Shown piece by piece: positions 1-11,876 of a stretch of DNA of 64,000 nucleotides. Each line of letters opens with the position of its first letter. Position 1 is the stretch's first letter. The DNA comes from Collybia mongolica (Eukaryota > Basidiomycota > Agaricomycetes > Agaricales > Clitocybaceae): contig JAAXNY010000001.1 of the NCBI GenBank assembly GCA_013420905.1, positions 4,154,001 to 4,218,000 of the forward strand, given 5' to 3'. The notes under the pieces were generated by a model. It was given only the letters and a program-made list of their open reading frames with translations, was not told the origin of the DNA and ran no database searches. A program made the translations under genes and the position numbers.

Positions 1-3000
1 GACAGCCGCAGCAGCAGTACGAGCACTGGATCTCGCTCAACCATCTTTGTACCTCCAATGCACTCTCTACCGTCAATATCTGACTTTCGATCAAATTCAT
101 CTTCTTCGTCGTACAAGTCCGGTGTATCTCGTCGCTCTTCGCTGGTATCTTCACATCACACGCGAACGGTCGATGACATGGTTATTTCAAACCAGGGATA
201 CGTCTATCCAGGGGATCCACGTGCCATTCAGCCTAGCAGGGGTAACTCATTACTGAGACGGAGTGGTTCGATGACGGACCTTGATGAAGAGTTTGCGTCT
301 GCTCTGACCCGTGCACGGGGTGCAAAGCCTGGACTTGGTTTCCCCGCTCTTGTTCTGGGGGGATCCCCTGTCACTATCTCTAGTGGACCAAACCTTGGCA
401 GGCATGTTATTGTGACACCACCACCAAGCGTTGGAAAAGGAAGTGATCGAGCTCGTTCCGATGTGTCGGTTTCAGATGAAGCATTTTTCTCGGCCGGTTC
501 TGGCTCTGGCACCAACGGCACCCGTTCCAATGTGTCATCTTTCTACTCACAGACGTCCTATTCTGATCTTCGCACCTCATCAGGGCTCAGGACAGACGAT
601 ACACTCTATGGCTTAGATTCGACATCGGGCACCAGCACATATCTTGTTCCTTCGACAGTGTCGTATAGAGGGACTGAATCGACGTCATATCTCGGTGGTT
701 CGCAGGATTCAGTCTCTTATACTGCTACATCCCCTTCCAGAGCTCCACTATCTAGGACACGGGAGGTGCGGAGGAGACATGGACGTGGTAATTCGGGATC
801 ACTCACGTCGGCGACCCCAACGGAAGGATCTTCGGATAAAGAGAATACTGCCGGGACCTATACGCCTGATAGTGGTAGCTATACGGTTGACTCTGGGAGT
901 TATGGCAGTGGGAGCTATACACCTGGCAGTCAAAGTTACACGAACAGTAGCAGCTATACTCCCAGTGGGAGTTACACTGCGAGCGGGAGCTATACTGCAA
1001 GCGGCAGTTACACACCGAGTGGAAGTTATACAGCGAGCGGCAGTTACACGCCAGGCGATAGTTACACAGGCAGCGAAACATTTACTCCAGGGGATTCAAG
1101 CGAGACGGGTTATGATGTTTGCCCTTCATCAGACCTCACTGACCTTACTCTTCGCCCAACCTCTTCGAGTGAAGATGATTCAATGACACCGTCATCATCA
1201 TCGCCCCCGTCTGAGCATGCATCGGAAACCCATTCGGACAAGTTTTTAACTCCTTCACAAGGAAGCTCGGAATACCTTTCAGCAAGGAGTCCCTCATTAA
1301 AAGGTTCCATAGCTTCGTTCCAAGGTTCCGAGACATCTTTTGCGTCCTTCCCCACTATACCATCCGAATCCGGGTACGGCACTGCGGATACAGGGCTATC
1401 TCACTATAAGTCGATCTCTGAGCCTTCCCTTGGCTCGGAATACATTACCGCTGAAATCTGTCCCACAGAACCTGAAGAGATTCCCTCAGAACAGAACACT
1501 CCTACCCTATCTTCAGTTAGATTGGGTTCTGATTCGGAGGACAGCAGAAGTGTGCTCAACCTTCCGCCCGTCCCACCGTCGGCCCCGCCTTCTGTTATTC
1601 CATCAATAAGGTCTCCTTCCCTGCTCTCCGATGTTTACCCTGAGCTTCCCCCGTCCGTTCCGACTTCGGTATCCTCTCTCCCACCCTCTCCAACTCCTTC
1701 TCCGCCGCTGCCCCCGCTGCCCCCCTCTCTTCCATCACTGTCGCCTCCTGCTTCTCCACCAACAACAACGGTAGAATCTCTCGACGCAGTGACCCCAACG
1801 TCTTTCCGCTCGTCAACAGATGGATCTTTGCTGCTGTCTTCTGATGAGTCGAGTTCAATCGGGCCCATTGCTGTTTCGATTTCGTCCTCGACGTCGGACA
1901 TGACACCCTCTACCTTCATCCTATCTAGCTCCCCAGTACAAACGGAACATCCTTCCACTCCTGCTCCACAGCTGGCCTCTGTTTCTAGCCCAACTAGCAC
2001 ATCAGTATCAACAATTGGTGATTTAACACCCTTCACTCCATCATTCTCGTCTCGACCTCCCCCAAGCCCGCAGACCTGGGCACAGGAAACTGATGATTCT
2101 TATGAGTCGTCGCAGCTCGAGCCGTCTCCTTCTGTTAGGTCACTTGCCATCCCTGAGGGTCTTGACACGTCATTTGAGACATCATTCCTGAGGCCAAGTG
2201 GATCAACCCCTTCCTCAGTAGATCGTTTGAGTACAATTCCAGAAACACCGACTCCGTCGACTTCATTACTCCCACCTTCACCGTTACCTCCCTTGACGCC
2301 TGTGCCTCCATTATCATCATCAGCATCCTCAGCAAGTGATACAGTGACGCCGACGAGCATCTCATCGTTTACGTCGGATATATCCTCATCGGTGTCGCTT
2401 ACGCGGACTCCTTCTAGCGCATCAACAGCGTCATTCATGTCACAATCCTCGATGAGTTCCTCGATATTTGATTCAAGATCTCTCCTGGAGGAGCCTGATC
2501 TCGGGCCAATAGATGAAGTTTCAACTGTGCCGTCGCTGTTGACAACGCCATCACAACTGTCGCGTGAATTGGTATGTATTAGTAATTCTTTTGCCACATA
2601 TTGCTAATAATCTATAACCTGTAGCAATCGCCGACACCTCAGTCTAGCATCCCAATTGCAACTCCAGAGGGATCAATCATTGTCACATTGTCAACTCCTC
2701 GCGGTTCTGCTCATTCGGAGCGACAGAGCCTTAGAACGGAAGTATCTGAAAGCACCATCACCGAAAGAGATATTTCGCGGGATATTGATCGCCTTGCTGA
2801 AGATCTCCGTAGGTACGACGATACTCGAGGAGACGAGAATAGGGATATCGTGGATAATGTCAGGGCGCTTCGAAATGAGCTGCGAGATCTTTCGGAGTTC
2901 CTTCACCGTACACCATCCCCACATGCCGCACCCATCCACATGCAACCTGTGGTGCAAGTGCCTCAACGCCCCGCAGCACAGTTCCTGCAACCACAGTCAC

Positions 3001-6000
3001 CTGCCCCACGAGCCCAATACGTTGATCAGCACGTCGGCGGGAGTAGTGTTGTCTCTTCTTTGTTACCAGGAGATCGTCGTAGGTTGACAGTCACATCTGG
3101 TCAACTGACTCGGGCGTCAAGTTCGGCCAGTAGCATTGGATCGTTCCTTTCGTCCCACCACTCCGACGATGATCTTATGACACAAGACGAAATCTATCCT
3201 GATTCACCTCTGCCATGGAACTCCCCTTTACTCACAGACTCCGAGCTTTCATCTTCCATGTCCTCCCAATCTAGCTCACCTAATGGCTCTGGACCCTACA
3301 CAGAGAGTTCCCAGTCCTCAGGCCTACCTTATCCACCGCCCTCTTCTTCTCCTTCTTCTTCAACATCTACGGTGACGGTTCGCCCCCTTCCTACCCCGGA
3401 TCTTTTGGGTCCAATAAATGCTATCAGGGATCAGTTAAATGCGCTGTGGGATGGACAAACATCTACGAATCACATGCTCGATAACCTACGGGGTCGACCG
3501 CCTGCACAACTACAAGACAATACAGAGTTAAATGATCGACTCCACCGTATTGAAGATATCCTTCAATCATTACTTGCGCAAGGTCCACCCATTGCACAGC
3601 CAACAGATGGCAGGAGCATATCACAACCGATGGAATCAAGCATCAGCAGCTTAGATTGGGATTATATTCGTAGTCGTTTAACGCCCCAGCCCGACGGGCC
3701 CAACATACCCAACATGCCTGTCCCAGTTGTCGCACGTGGCACTGGGCCCTCTCTTGCGCAGCAACTGGATGAAATCTTATTTTCTGGGACTGGCCTTCCA
3801 TTTGTTGAGGTGCAGCGACCTCCGTCACTGGTTCGTTTCAATGACAACCTCATGCAAAGGGGTACCCGACCAAGAAGCGCAAGTCCAGTTTCACTTAATG
3901 ACCTTCCACCAAGAGCGGAAACTGAGCCTCCGCTTCCTCAAGCTCATTTCGGTAATGTCAGAAATGTACGGCGCCGTCAAGGGCCACGACGACCTCTAAG
4001 ATCCAGGGAAGAACCTTCAGATGGTGGTACAACATATGCACCACCTGTAATACCCATCCCGCCTCAAGGTACGCATGGGGCCCCGTCCGGACCTGACGTC
4101 GATTTTGAGCGCGAGCTCCGAAACCAACGTATGGGGCGTCACCCAGGAACCGATGGAACATATAGATTTCGACGCACACCTCCAATTCCCGCTGTACGTC
4201 CCATGGTCATTACGTCTTTCTTCGACTGACGATTCTTTGCAGCCTCCTATATCTTTGCAAGATCCTATGCGACCACCGCGGGCGCAAACGGCGCCCGTTG
4301 ATTTAGGAAATGGAAGGCAGGGGCCGCATGGTAGCTGGTATCAACCTCCACCTTCCGGCACAGCGCATCCGCCCGGGCATGGACCTGCTGTCTGTTGCTT
4401 ATTAATTTTAAATCGTTGGTGTTATTAACCATAATTTTGCACAGGGTGTCCCTCCTCCGCCACAGCCACAACCAGCCCCAAGAACTTCCTACCTTCCAAT
4501 GCCTGCTGCACCTGTGGGGTATTTCTGACATTTTTGTATACCTGTTGTCTGACTTTCCGTTAGGTTAATGTTCAACTACCACCTGTCTTTGACTCGTTAA
4601 TGGCAATCCTCAGGGTTTGTATATCCTTTTATTCGAGATATGTAGCTGTGTGAACTTACGCCCTAATATTTGTTTTTAGGAAAATCGACTTGCCCAACTT
4701 GCCACCGTTGATCAACAGCGTGAATTGATGAGGTATATGAGAGGTCTCAACGAATGGTTAGAACGTGACGTCCACGATCGCCAGTCCGAGCTGAGAGGAG
4801 TTGTTGCTCGAGTTGACCAACTACGGGACGACATTCGCAATGTGCAGATGCATGGTATGAACATTAACGTACTCGACTAGTTGGTTCTAACTCGTGCACA
4901 ATATTAGGTCGACCAGCCGAAAGTGATTCAAGCAGCTCGTCGGGAGGTGACGAGCCAAGGACGCGTATGGACATGCCAGTGCCAGGCTTCATCCCACCTG
5001 GACCCGGGCCAGCAATGCCTCAACCACAGCACCATGGGCCAGTGTTTCCTCCTGGATTCCAACCATTCCCACAGCATCACCAGCAGTTCCAAGGTCCTGT
5101 GATTCCACCTGTGATTCCTGGACAAGCAACACCCGTACCAGATTTCACACCTGTCATTCCGAATCTGCAGCCAAGATACACGGGCCAAGGCGCCCCACCT
5201 GTGCCGCTCGATGGTTTTTCTGGCCTACCAGGGCCGATGCCAAGGCCGCCTTCGGCGCCAGTGGCGCAAGAGCCACAAATTCCATTTATCCCACCTGGTA
5301 TGGGGGAGTCCCCAACTCTACACCACCCGCTCCACCATCCAACCGCCGGTAATATTGTTGTCGTACCCCCATCAAATGTGAGCAGCAGTAGCGGTGATAG
5401 CAGTAGTAGTAGTAGCAGCGATCATCGTGATCATCGCGACCGTCACGACCACCACGACCCACGAAGGAGTCCCGAGCGTCGGAGCAGTCGTAGGACTCGA
5501 AGCAGTCGTGATTCCCGAAGTCGTCATGGATTCCGACGGGGTCATAGGAGGCCCACAACCGATAGTCGTAGTCGGAGCACCTCGAGCCGTTCGAGAAGCC
5601 ATTCTCCCACTCGTATCATAATGCAACCATCGCAGCAAGCGCCTCAGTTTATCCCAGACCCGCACCACCCAGCGCCAGCACCACAAGTAGTTGTTGTTCC
5701 ACCTTCTACTCAGGGTGACCACCGCCCCGACGGCGGGTCGCAACAACAACCACAGCCGATCATCATTCAACACCCAAATCAACATATACCACAAGGACCT
5801 CCCATGATGGTTCCCCCTGGACCTTATCCCATGGGAATGCCTGGATCACAGGCCGGCCCTCCCATGGTAGTACCATCAGGACCTCCACAGACTGTCGTGA
5901 TTCGAGAGAGTCGATCCTCTAGTGGATCCAGTCGCAGTCGCAGCCGTCATCACCACCGTCGATCTCGCTCTAGCTCACGTTCGCGCTCACATCGACAGGA

Positions 6001-9000
6001 TATCCCTTCTGTTGCACCACCTCCAATTATTGTCACACATTCACGGCCCTCACGCTCTAGATCACGTTCGCGCTCTCCCCGTCACCATACGCCGATCATG
6101 CAGACACAACCGGGAGTTCCAATTGTGCTATCACAACCACTACAGCCAAACGTGGGTATTCCTGCTCCGATGCCAACGGTGATTGTTCCTCGGAGGTCGT
6201 ACAGCGGTCGTAGTCGTAGTCGCAGTAGTAGTCGCGGTCGCCGCCATCGCTACCACAGCCGAAGTCGAAGTCGAAGTCGGAGTCGGAGGAGTCGCACCCC
6301 GCCCGCTGTCGTCATACAACCTCAACCGCCGCCATTGGGGCCAACCATATTCCCCCCTGCGGGCGGGCCTTCAGTGGGGTTCCCTCCCGTGGGTTATCCT
6401 GGTACTCAACCAATGATTGTTCAAAGCCGATCTCGTTCGTCACACTCATCACGTTCTCGCTCCCCACCTCGCCCAGTTCAGCCGGTCGTCATTCAGCAAC
6501 CTACAGGTATGCCTTTCAGTGGTCGAAGTCGAAGCCACAGATCCCGTTCTCCTCATCGCACTCAGACTGATCCTAGTGGTACTCGACCTCGTTCTCCACC
6601 AGTAGTGATACTTGGAGATCAGGGTGGACGGAGACCGTCCCCCCCACGTGGCCCATATCTCCCGGGATACCCACCCCCTCATACATTTTCAAGGCATCGT
6701 TCTCCGTCTTACTCCCGTGATCGACGTCGCCACTACAGAGATCGTTACTCATCACCTCGTTCGAGAAGCCACTCTCCACCAAGACATCGCCGACCTCACC
6801 ATCGTTCGTATACGAGATCTCGAAGTTACTCTCCTCGTGGATACCGCGACCGCGACCGCTCTCCCCGTCGACGTTACTCGCCTTCACGTCGTCGTGACTC
6901 ACCTTCGTACGCCCATGATTCTCCGCGTCGGCATGCCTCACCGTCACATAGAGCACGTTCGCCGTTGCGCGAACGTGCTCACTTGCGTCGCCGCTCGCCA
7001 TCGCGTGGTCGCGATTACTCATCTCCCCGTAGTCGATCCCCAGCCCCTTACTTTGTCACCAACAGACCCCGGAGACGCCGCAGTCCTGTGTCGGAACGCG
7101 ATCGCCCGCGTTATTCGAGCTCATCTCCCGAACGCCGACACCCTGTACATCGCCATGACACACATCGACCAAGTACCTCTCGTCCTGGTACCTCTCGTCC
7201 TGGCACTACTCGACCAGAAAGCCGCTATGGATCTCCTGAGCGATACGGTGACCATCCAGATTCCGAGGTACCTTCTAGGCGCCATACCTTATTGGGTCGA
7301 CACCCCTCTGGCCGTTCACGCGAAACTGAATCCGATAATATCCCCGTTACTGTGGTCGTTCCATCCCCGCGGCCTGCCCCTAGCCGTCCTCCTAGTAGCC
7401 TCTCTGTACACCCTGAGCCAATTCACCCCCATGACCCTAGCATCGGCCGTGTCCCTTCCCATCGTCGTTCTGGGAGTGGTAAGAGATTAAGCTTACATAT
7501 CATCCTCATTCCATCTAACGTGCAATGTCGCAGGTCATTATCGTTTTACACCATCAGAGTATGACGGCGGCCTTGATCGTCGTAGCCCAGCGCAAGGTAT
7601 TCACAGAGCTCCCGAACACGATCCATATATACCGGCGACGACTCACCACGGTATCCCTGCAAGCGACCGAAGGACAGTCCGGACCGCACGGACCCCATCT
7701 CCAGATCGCGATCACTCACCCCTATCGGTTCGCCATGGAGAGGCACGACCCCTTCCCGTGCGCCCACCCCCTTTGGTAGAAGGGAGATATCCCGTCAGCG
7801 AGATTCCGCGGCGCGAGACTGTCACTCCCTTTGACGTACAGGATGCTCAACGCGAACACGAACGCCTTGAACGTCTTGCTGAAACTGAAGCTCGTCTTCA
7901 TAATGCCGTCGTCGCTGTGGAAGAAGCAGAGGATATGCGTGAAGCTGAATTTCGCCAGCATGAAGAAGACAGGGAACGCCACTTTATTGAGACACAAGCA
8001 CGTCGGGATCAAGAAGCAAGAGAACGCGCCGATGGGGTTTGGCATGACTTGGACACTCGTCTGGCGGCCCTCGGACCTCCACCTCCTGCCCCGCCGCCTG
8101 GCAGCGAGGCGCCCGACGTTGTTCACCATAGCCTTGGTGGTAGCGACCAAGCATCGATTCATTCGATAAGGACCGCTGCTCAACAAGCCGCGTCGCAGCA
8201 TGCGGCGGATATCCTGGAAACGATCAAAGCAGAGAGAGAAGAATTTGCACGAGAACGCGAGGAGGCCGCACTGGAGCGTGAACGACTTCTGGCAGAAGCG
8301 GAAGGAGCAAGAGTGCAAGCGGCGGAAGAGCGGGATGAACGAATTAGAGCTCTTGAAGAGGAGCTCGCGGCGGTTAAGAATGATTTGGCGGCTGAAAGAG
8401 AGCAAAAGGCATCAATGGAGGCTGAGGCTCGAGAACAAGAAAGTCGAGCATTGCTGGAGCGGGATGAGGCCATTCGGAACCAACTTGGCGACATCACGAA
8501 CTTGGTGCAGGACCAGCGTAACATGATCGAGGAAAAGAGAGCATTGATGGAATCCCGCTGGGCAGACAAGGAGAATCGCCGAAACGACAAGGAGGATAAA
8601 TGGAATGAACTTCACGAGATGATCAAGGGAATCCAGGAAGAATTGACTATCGACAGAGAGAAGGCAGAGGAAGAACGGATTATAGCGGCACAGAAGCCAG
8701 GTACGTTTACCAATGTCAGTATAAACGGTTTCTAAAGCTGAATTATACCCTAGGTGTCGAGGAGGTGATTGAAGAGCTCAAGAAGCAAAACGACGAGCTG
8801 AAGGAACTTTTGGCTCAATTCTCTGAGAGTGCGCCGATACTTTGAGTTACTGAAATATCATCTAATATCTTTGTTCTACTCTTTACAGCTTGGCGTGCGG
8901 ACTGCACCCGTCAACATCAAGAGACTCTCGAGAATGTGCGGTCAACTGCTCAGGAGCAAGTCCCTTTCAATGTTCAAGGAGTGAGCCTTCATTTTCTGAT

Positions 9001-9767
9001 ACTCCGACACCATCTCATGTGGAAATTAGTATCTTGATGAGTTTAGCAAAGCACTGGCCACTGAAGTCCGGATGTTGCTTGGTGAAGTCGGGAAGCTGCG
9101 TGAAGAACGTCGTGCCCTTCAACAGTATGCGTCCTTCCTTTAAATTGCACATAAACACAATTTGACTTTTTCTCCCCAGCGAACTTGGTTATCTGTTATG
9201 CATGAAATCGAAATATGGGCCAGGAGGAGAGTTCGATCCGGAGTGGTCAGTGTAGTGTGACTTTGGGATCAGTTCAGTAAGCTGATATATCTTAATTAAA
9301 AGGAAACCAACTCCTGGAGCTCCGGGAGGCCCCGAAGGTCCTCCACCACCTGAGGGCCCACCCCCAGAAATGCCTATGCCCGATCTGCCTCACAAGCCTG
9401 CTTGGCGAAGCGTTCGCCCCCCGGGAGCCAAGCCAAAGAAAAAGAAGAAACAGCAGGAATCAGCTCCTCCCCCCGCACCATCTGCTCATCTTGGCCAGCA
9501 TCCCCCACAAGCACAATATCACCACCCTCATCAACCCACACGCACTACGTCATGGGCGACTTGGCGTCGTAAGTTATTGATCAATCGTCTTTTGTGTTTA
9601 GTGTGCTCACAATGACTGGTATAGCACGTTCGGACTTGGCTCCCAGTACCGTGTCGTTGGAGCCGAATCTCATTATACCAGACAGCCACAGCCCGGGCTT
9701 GCGTGAAGGGCAAAGGCAAGGGTTGTTTGGACCCAGGACGCCGACTAGTTCAATGCTTGAAAGCTAA
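1..9767 (+). CDS. Giant Ser/Pro/Arg-rich coiled-coil protein (5' end outside window)
   Basis: I do not recognise this family, and no enzyme motif is visible. The frame is open from base 1, upstream of the first ATG at 58, so the start lies outside the window. About 3,000 residues are encoded here. Clear splices include 2571/2625, 4193/4243, 7478/7534 and an intron from 8701. In order it has a Ser/Thr/Pro-rich part, a Gly-Ser-Tyr-Thr repeat (856-1083), an acidic helical piece (about 2700-2900), a Pro-rich stretch, RS-dipeptide-rich blocks (about 5390-7150) and a charged Glu/Arg coiled coil (about 7810-8700). A compact C-terminal segment with the core LGYLLCMKSKYGPGGEF follows, then a Lys-rich and Pro-rich tail ending SSMLES. 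The C-terminal segment and coiled coil look constrained, while the rest is low complexity. It could be a scaffold or an RNA- or cytoskeleton-associated protein, but this is a guess. Gene reality is near certain; function is unknown. Confidence 0.8.
856..1083 (+). repeat. In-frame Gly-Ser-Tyr-Thr repeat
   Basis: About a dozen units of five to six residues follow the pattern G-S-Y-T-x-S (GSYTPSGSYTASGSYT and variants). They are encoded by imperfect 15-18 nt repeats inside the giant protein gene. Synonymous codons differ between units, so the repeat is not a fresh slippage product. Confidence 0.85.
5385..7150 (+). repeat. RS-dipeptide-rich coding region
   Basis: There are repeated blocks of alternating Arg and Ser codons (SRSRSR, RSRSRSPRHH, SRSPPR), separated by Pro/Val-rich linkers such as VIQPQPPP. 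RS domains of this kind are found in splicing factors and other nuclear-speckle proteins. Five or more separate blocks are visible. No RRM is seen in the part of the gene inside the window. Confidence 0.8.
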
Positions 9768-10019
9768 AAGAATGCTCATGGTTTCTTGAATGCTACTAGT
9801 AACTAATGATGATCTAACGAATTTACGCCCAATCACGACAGTTTTCCTAATTATCTTGCATCACACTCTCCTTATGCTTTATCTTATGGATATGATATAT
9901 GTACAGATCTTTTATCCACATATGTATATTCTCAGTTATAAAAACACTTTATCTTGAAAGCCACTACTGCCCATCAACGCCCAAAATAACGGATCGGGAA
10001 CGAAATTGCCGAAGTTCCA

Positions 10020-10892
10020 ATGTTGACCAAGAACATTGAAAGTGTTGTACGAGTTGCAGCTCTACGCACCAGGCCCCAACGGTCAACCCCTTACTGGCTC
10101 CGCGTTCCGTCCTCTCACTTTTCTTGGAAGGCTTCACGGATAGGGCCCGCTGTCACTCCCTCCTTCCCCCGCAATGACACACGACGGCGAACGACTCTCC
10201 ACCCTATCCTGACAGCGCCTTTGTCCTCTCAGAGCACTTCATTCGCTGACCCAAGTCGACCAGACCTCTTCTATCACCTTGTTAACCCCCCGACTCCCGT
10301 GTCATCTTCCACACCATCTTTTGCGCTGTCCTTTCTCTCCTCACCACCTATCATATCGGATTCGCGTACTATCATCGGGTGGTTACCGGCCCAGTCAAAG
10401 AGAAGTCACGAGGGGGCTGGGCTGAATGACTTCAAGGAAAATCGTAAGCAGCCCCGACCCCTGCGTCCGATTTTATTTTCTATAATTTTTATTTAGCGAA
10501 ATTCCGCGACCTGTTGCATAAAGCTATACTTAGTACTCTACGTGATGGCTCAGATGAGATTCAAATCAATGGAGCCCTTCAGTTGCAGCAGGGCTGGATG
10601 CATATTCACGGTATGTAATATTACACTTCCAAGGTCGAATGTACCTCACTTAATATCTTGACACGAAGACGAGAGAAACGTCCCAGCTTTACACCGAATA
10701 GGCGATCCCGACGATATTTTGGCCTCCGTGCTTGTCCGAGACAGCAAAATTGACCCTGACACATATGCGCCTATGCCCTCGTACCGGTTGTGCACCGCCG
10801 ATGGCATTATCCAGCTTACGCCCAGTGTGGCGAAAAAGCTCCAGGAAATCCTGATGGAGACGCAGCGTGCGGAAGCAAAAACTACCAAGTAG
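10020..10892 (+). CDS. Conserved fungal protein of unknown function, possibly mitochondrial
   Basis: Three exons (10020-10443, 10497-10610, 10669-10892) splice in frame to 253 residues. The N-terminus (MLTKNIESVVRVAALRTRPQ) is basic, hydroxylated and free of acidic residues apart from one Glu, which is compatible with a mitochondrial presequence. The middle carries the block LFYHLVNPPTP and a Ser/Pro-rich stretch ending TIIGWLPA. The C-terminal half (FRDLLHKAI, LQLQQGWMHIHDERNVPALHRIGDPDDILASV) looks conserved and folded, and the protein ends with a helical, charged tail. I recognise the general look of an uncharacterised fungal family but cannot name it. It lies 250 nt downstream of the giant protein on the same strand. 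The gene is well supported by splicing continuity; its role is unknown. Confidence 0.75.
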
Positions 10893-11876
10893 GCCGGATA
10901 AATCAATTTAAACAAATACGCGAGTACCCAAACCACCCACCTCCATCCTAGAGCAAACTCCTGAGTCCTGCACAAGTACACACTCAAAAATATATTACGT
11001 TGTAATCCTACATCAAGTTTCTTATGTGGAAGCATAAGAATGCAAGATTGGACAACGCACAACGGTCTTGGAAAGTTCATAAAAACAACAAAGCCACTTC
11101 TTTAAGGGTTCAGCGACCATTGGTCTTGCGTGTACCGGAATACATATTCCATACTACTCGCCGACAGTTTCGGAGCGGAAGAAATTCAACTAAATCCATA
11201 ACGGGTTTTGGAGGGATATCAGTCGTGAAAGGGAGTCTATGCACGTACCATTACTTCGCCCGCCTTAGCGCGACTACCTTTCACCCATGCTCTCCATCTG
11301 ATTCTGGTTCTTGTACCTTCTCAGAGACATGACTGCAGTCAGTTATGAGTGCAGGTTGGGGCATGTTTTTGTTAGTGAACCCCCAATAGTTCAGACTAGG
11401 CCACGTTTCCTGAGTTCATCTGTCGTCAAAAAGCTTCTGCCGACTGAACGATATTTCTCGAATGTGTATGTATATCAGGAGGGACTCTGGAGACTACGAG
11501 GGGCTGCTGGAAGATATCTTTTTGTTATTACTCGATGACTCTGAAGTTACATTTTTTGAACACCGTATACCCGGTTGATTTCCGTAGCCGTTTTTTGTGC
11601 TTTACTGACCGCTTTGGAAGTTGACGTCACTGCGGGAAGGCCAAGGCGCGAAGGGCAAGGGCAAAGGAAAGGGGAGGGAGAAAGCCCTGGTCACAACAGA
11701 ATTGAAGCACTGGAGAGTCTGGGGTCAGGTGCTGAAGACAATGTTTAAGCCATGGTGCGCTGCACAATCACCCCGGGTTTTGTGGCAACGAGCGTGAGTC
11801 GGTAGGCATATAATACAGATAACGATGTGATATTGAACGCAATGTATGATGTAACACTAGTATGGTAATGTAGGAC
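10893..11876. other. Intergenic, about 1 kb, no gene recognised
   Basis: This lies between the convergent 3' ends of the unknown gene (ending 10892) and RSC7 (ending 11877). Short open frames on both strands show no recognisable protein and no convincing splice continuation. A purine-rich patch at about 11635-11690 (repeated aaggc/agggc) is the only compositional feature noted. It probably holds two 3' UTRs. Confidence 0.5.

Noticed and set aside
1635..2597. Minus-strand open frames over the giant protein gene
   Set aside because: They arise from the complement of Ser/Pro codons. They are acidic, repetitive and lack motifs.
6612..7490. 292-codon plus-strand frame within the RS region
   Set aside because: It is an alternative frame of Arg/Ser codons. 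The main frame is continuous with the spliced giant protein.
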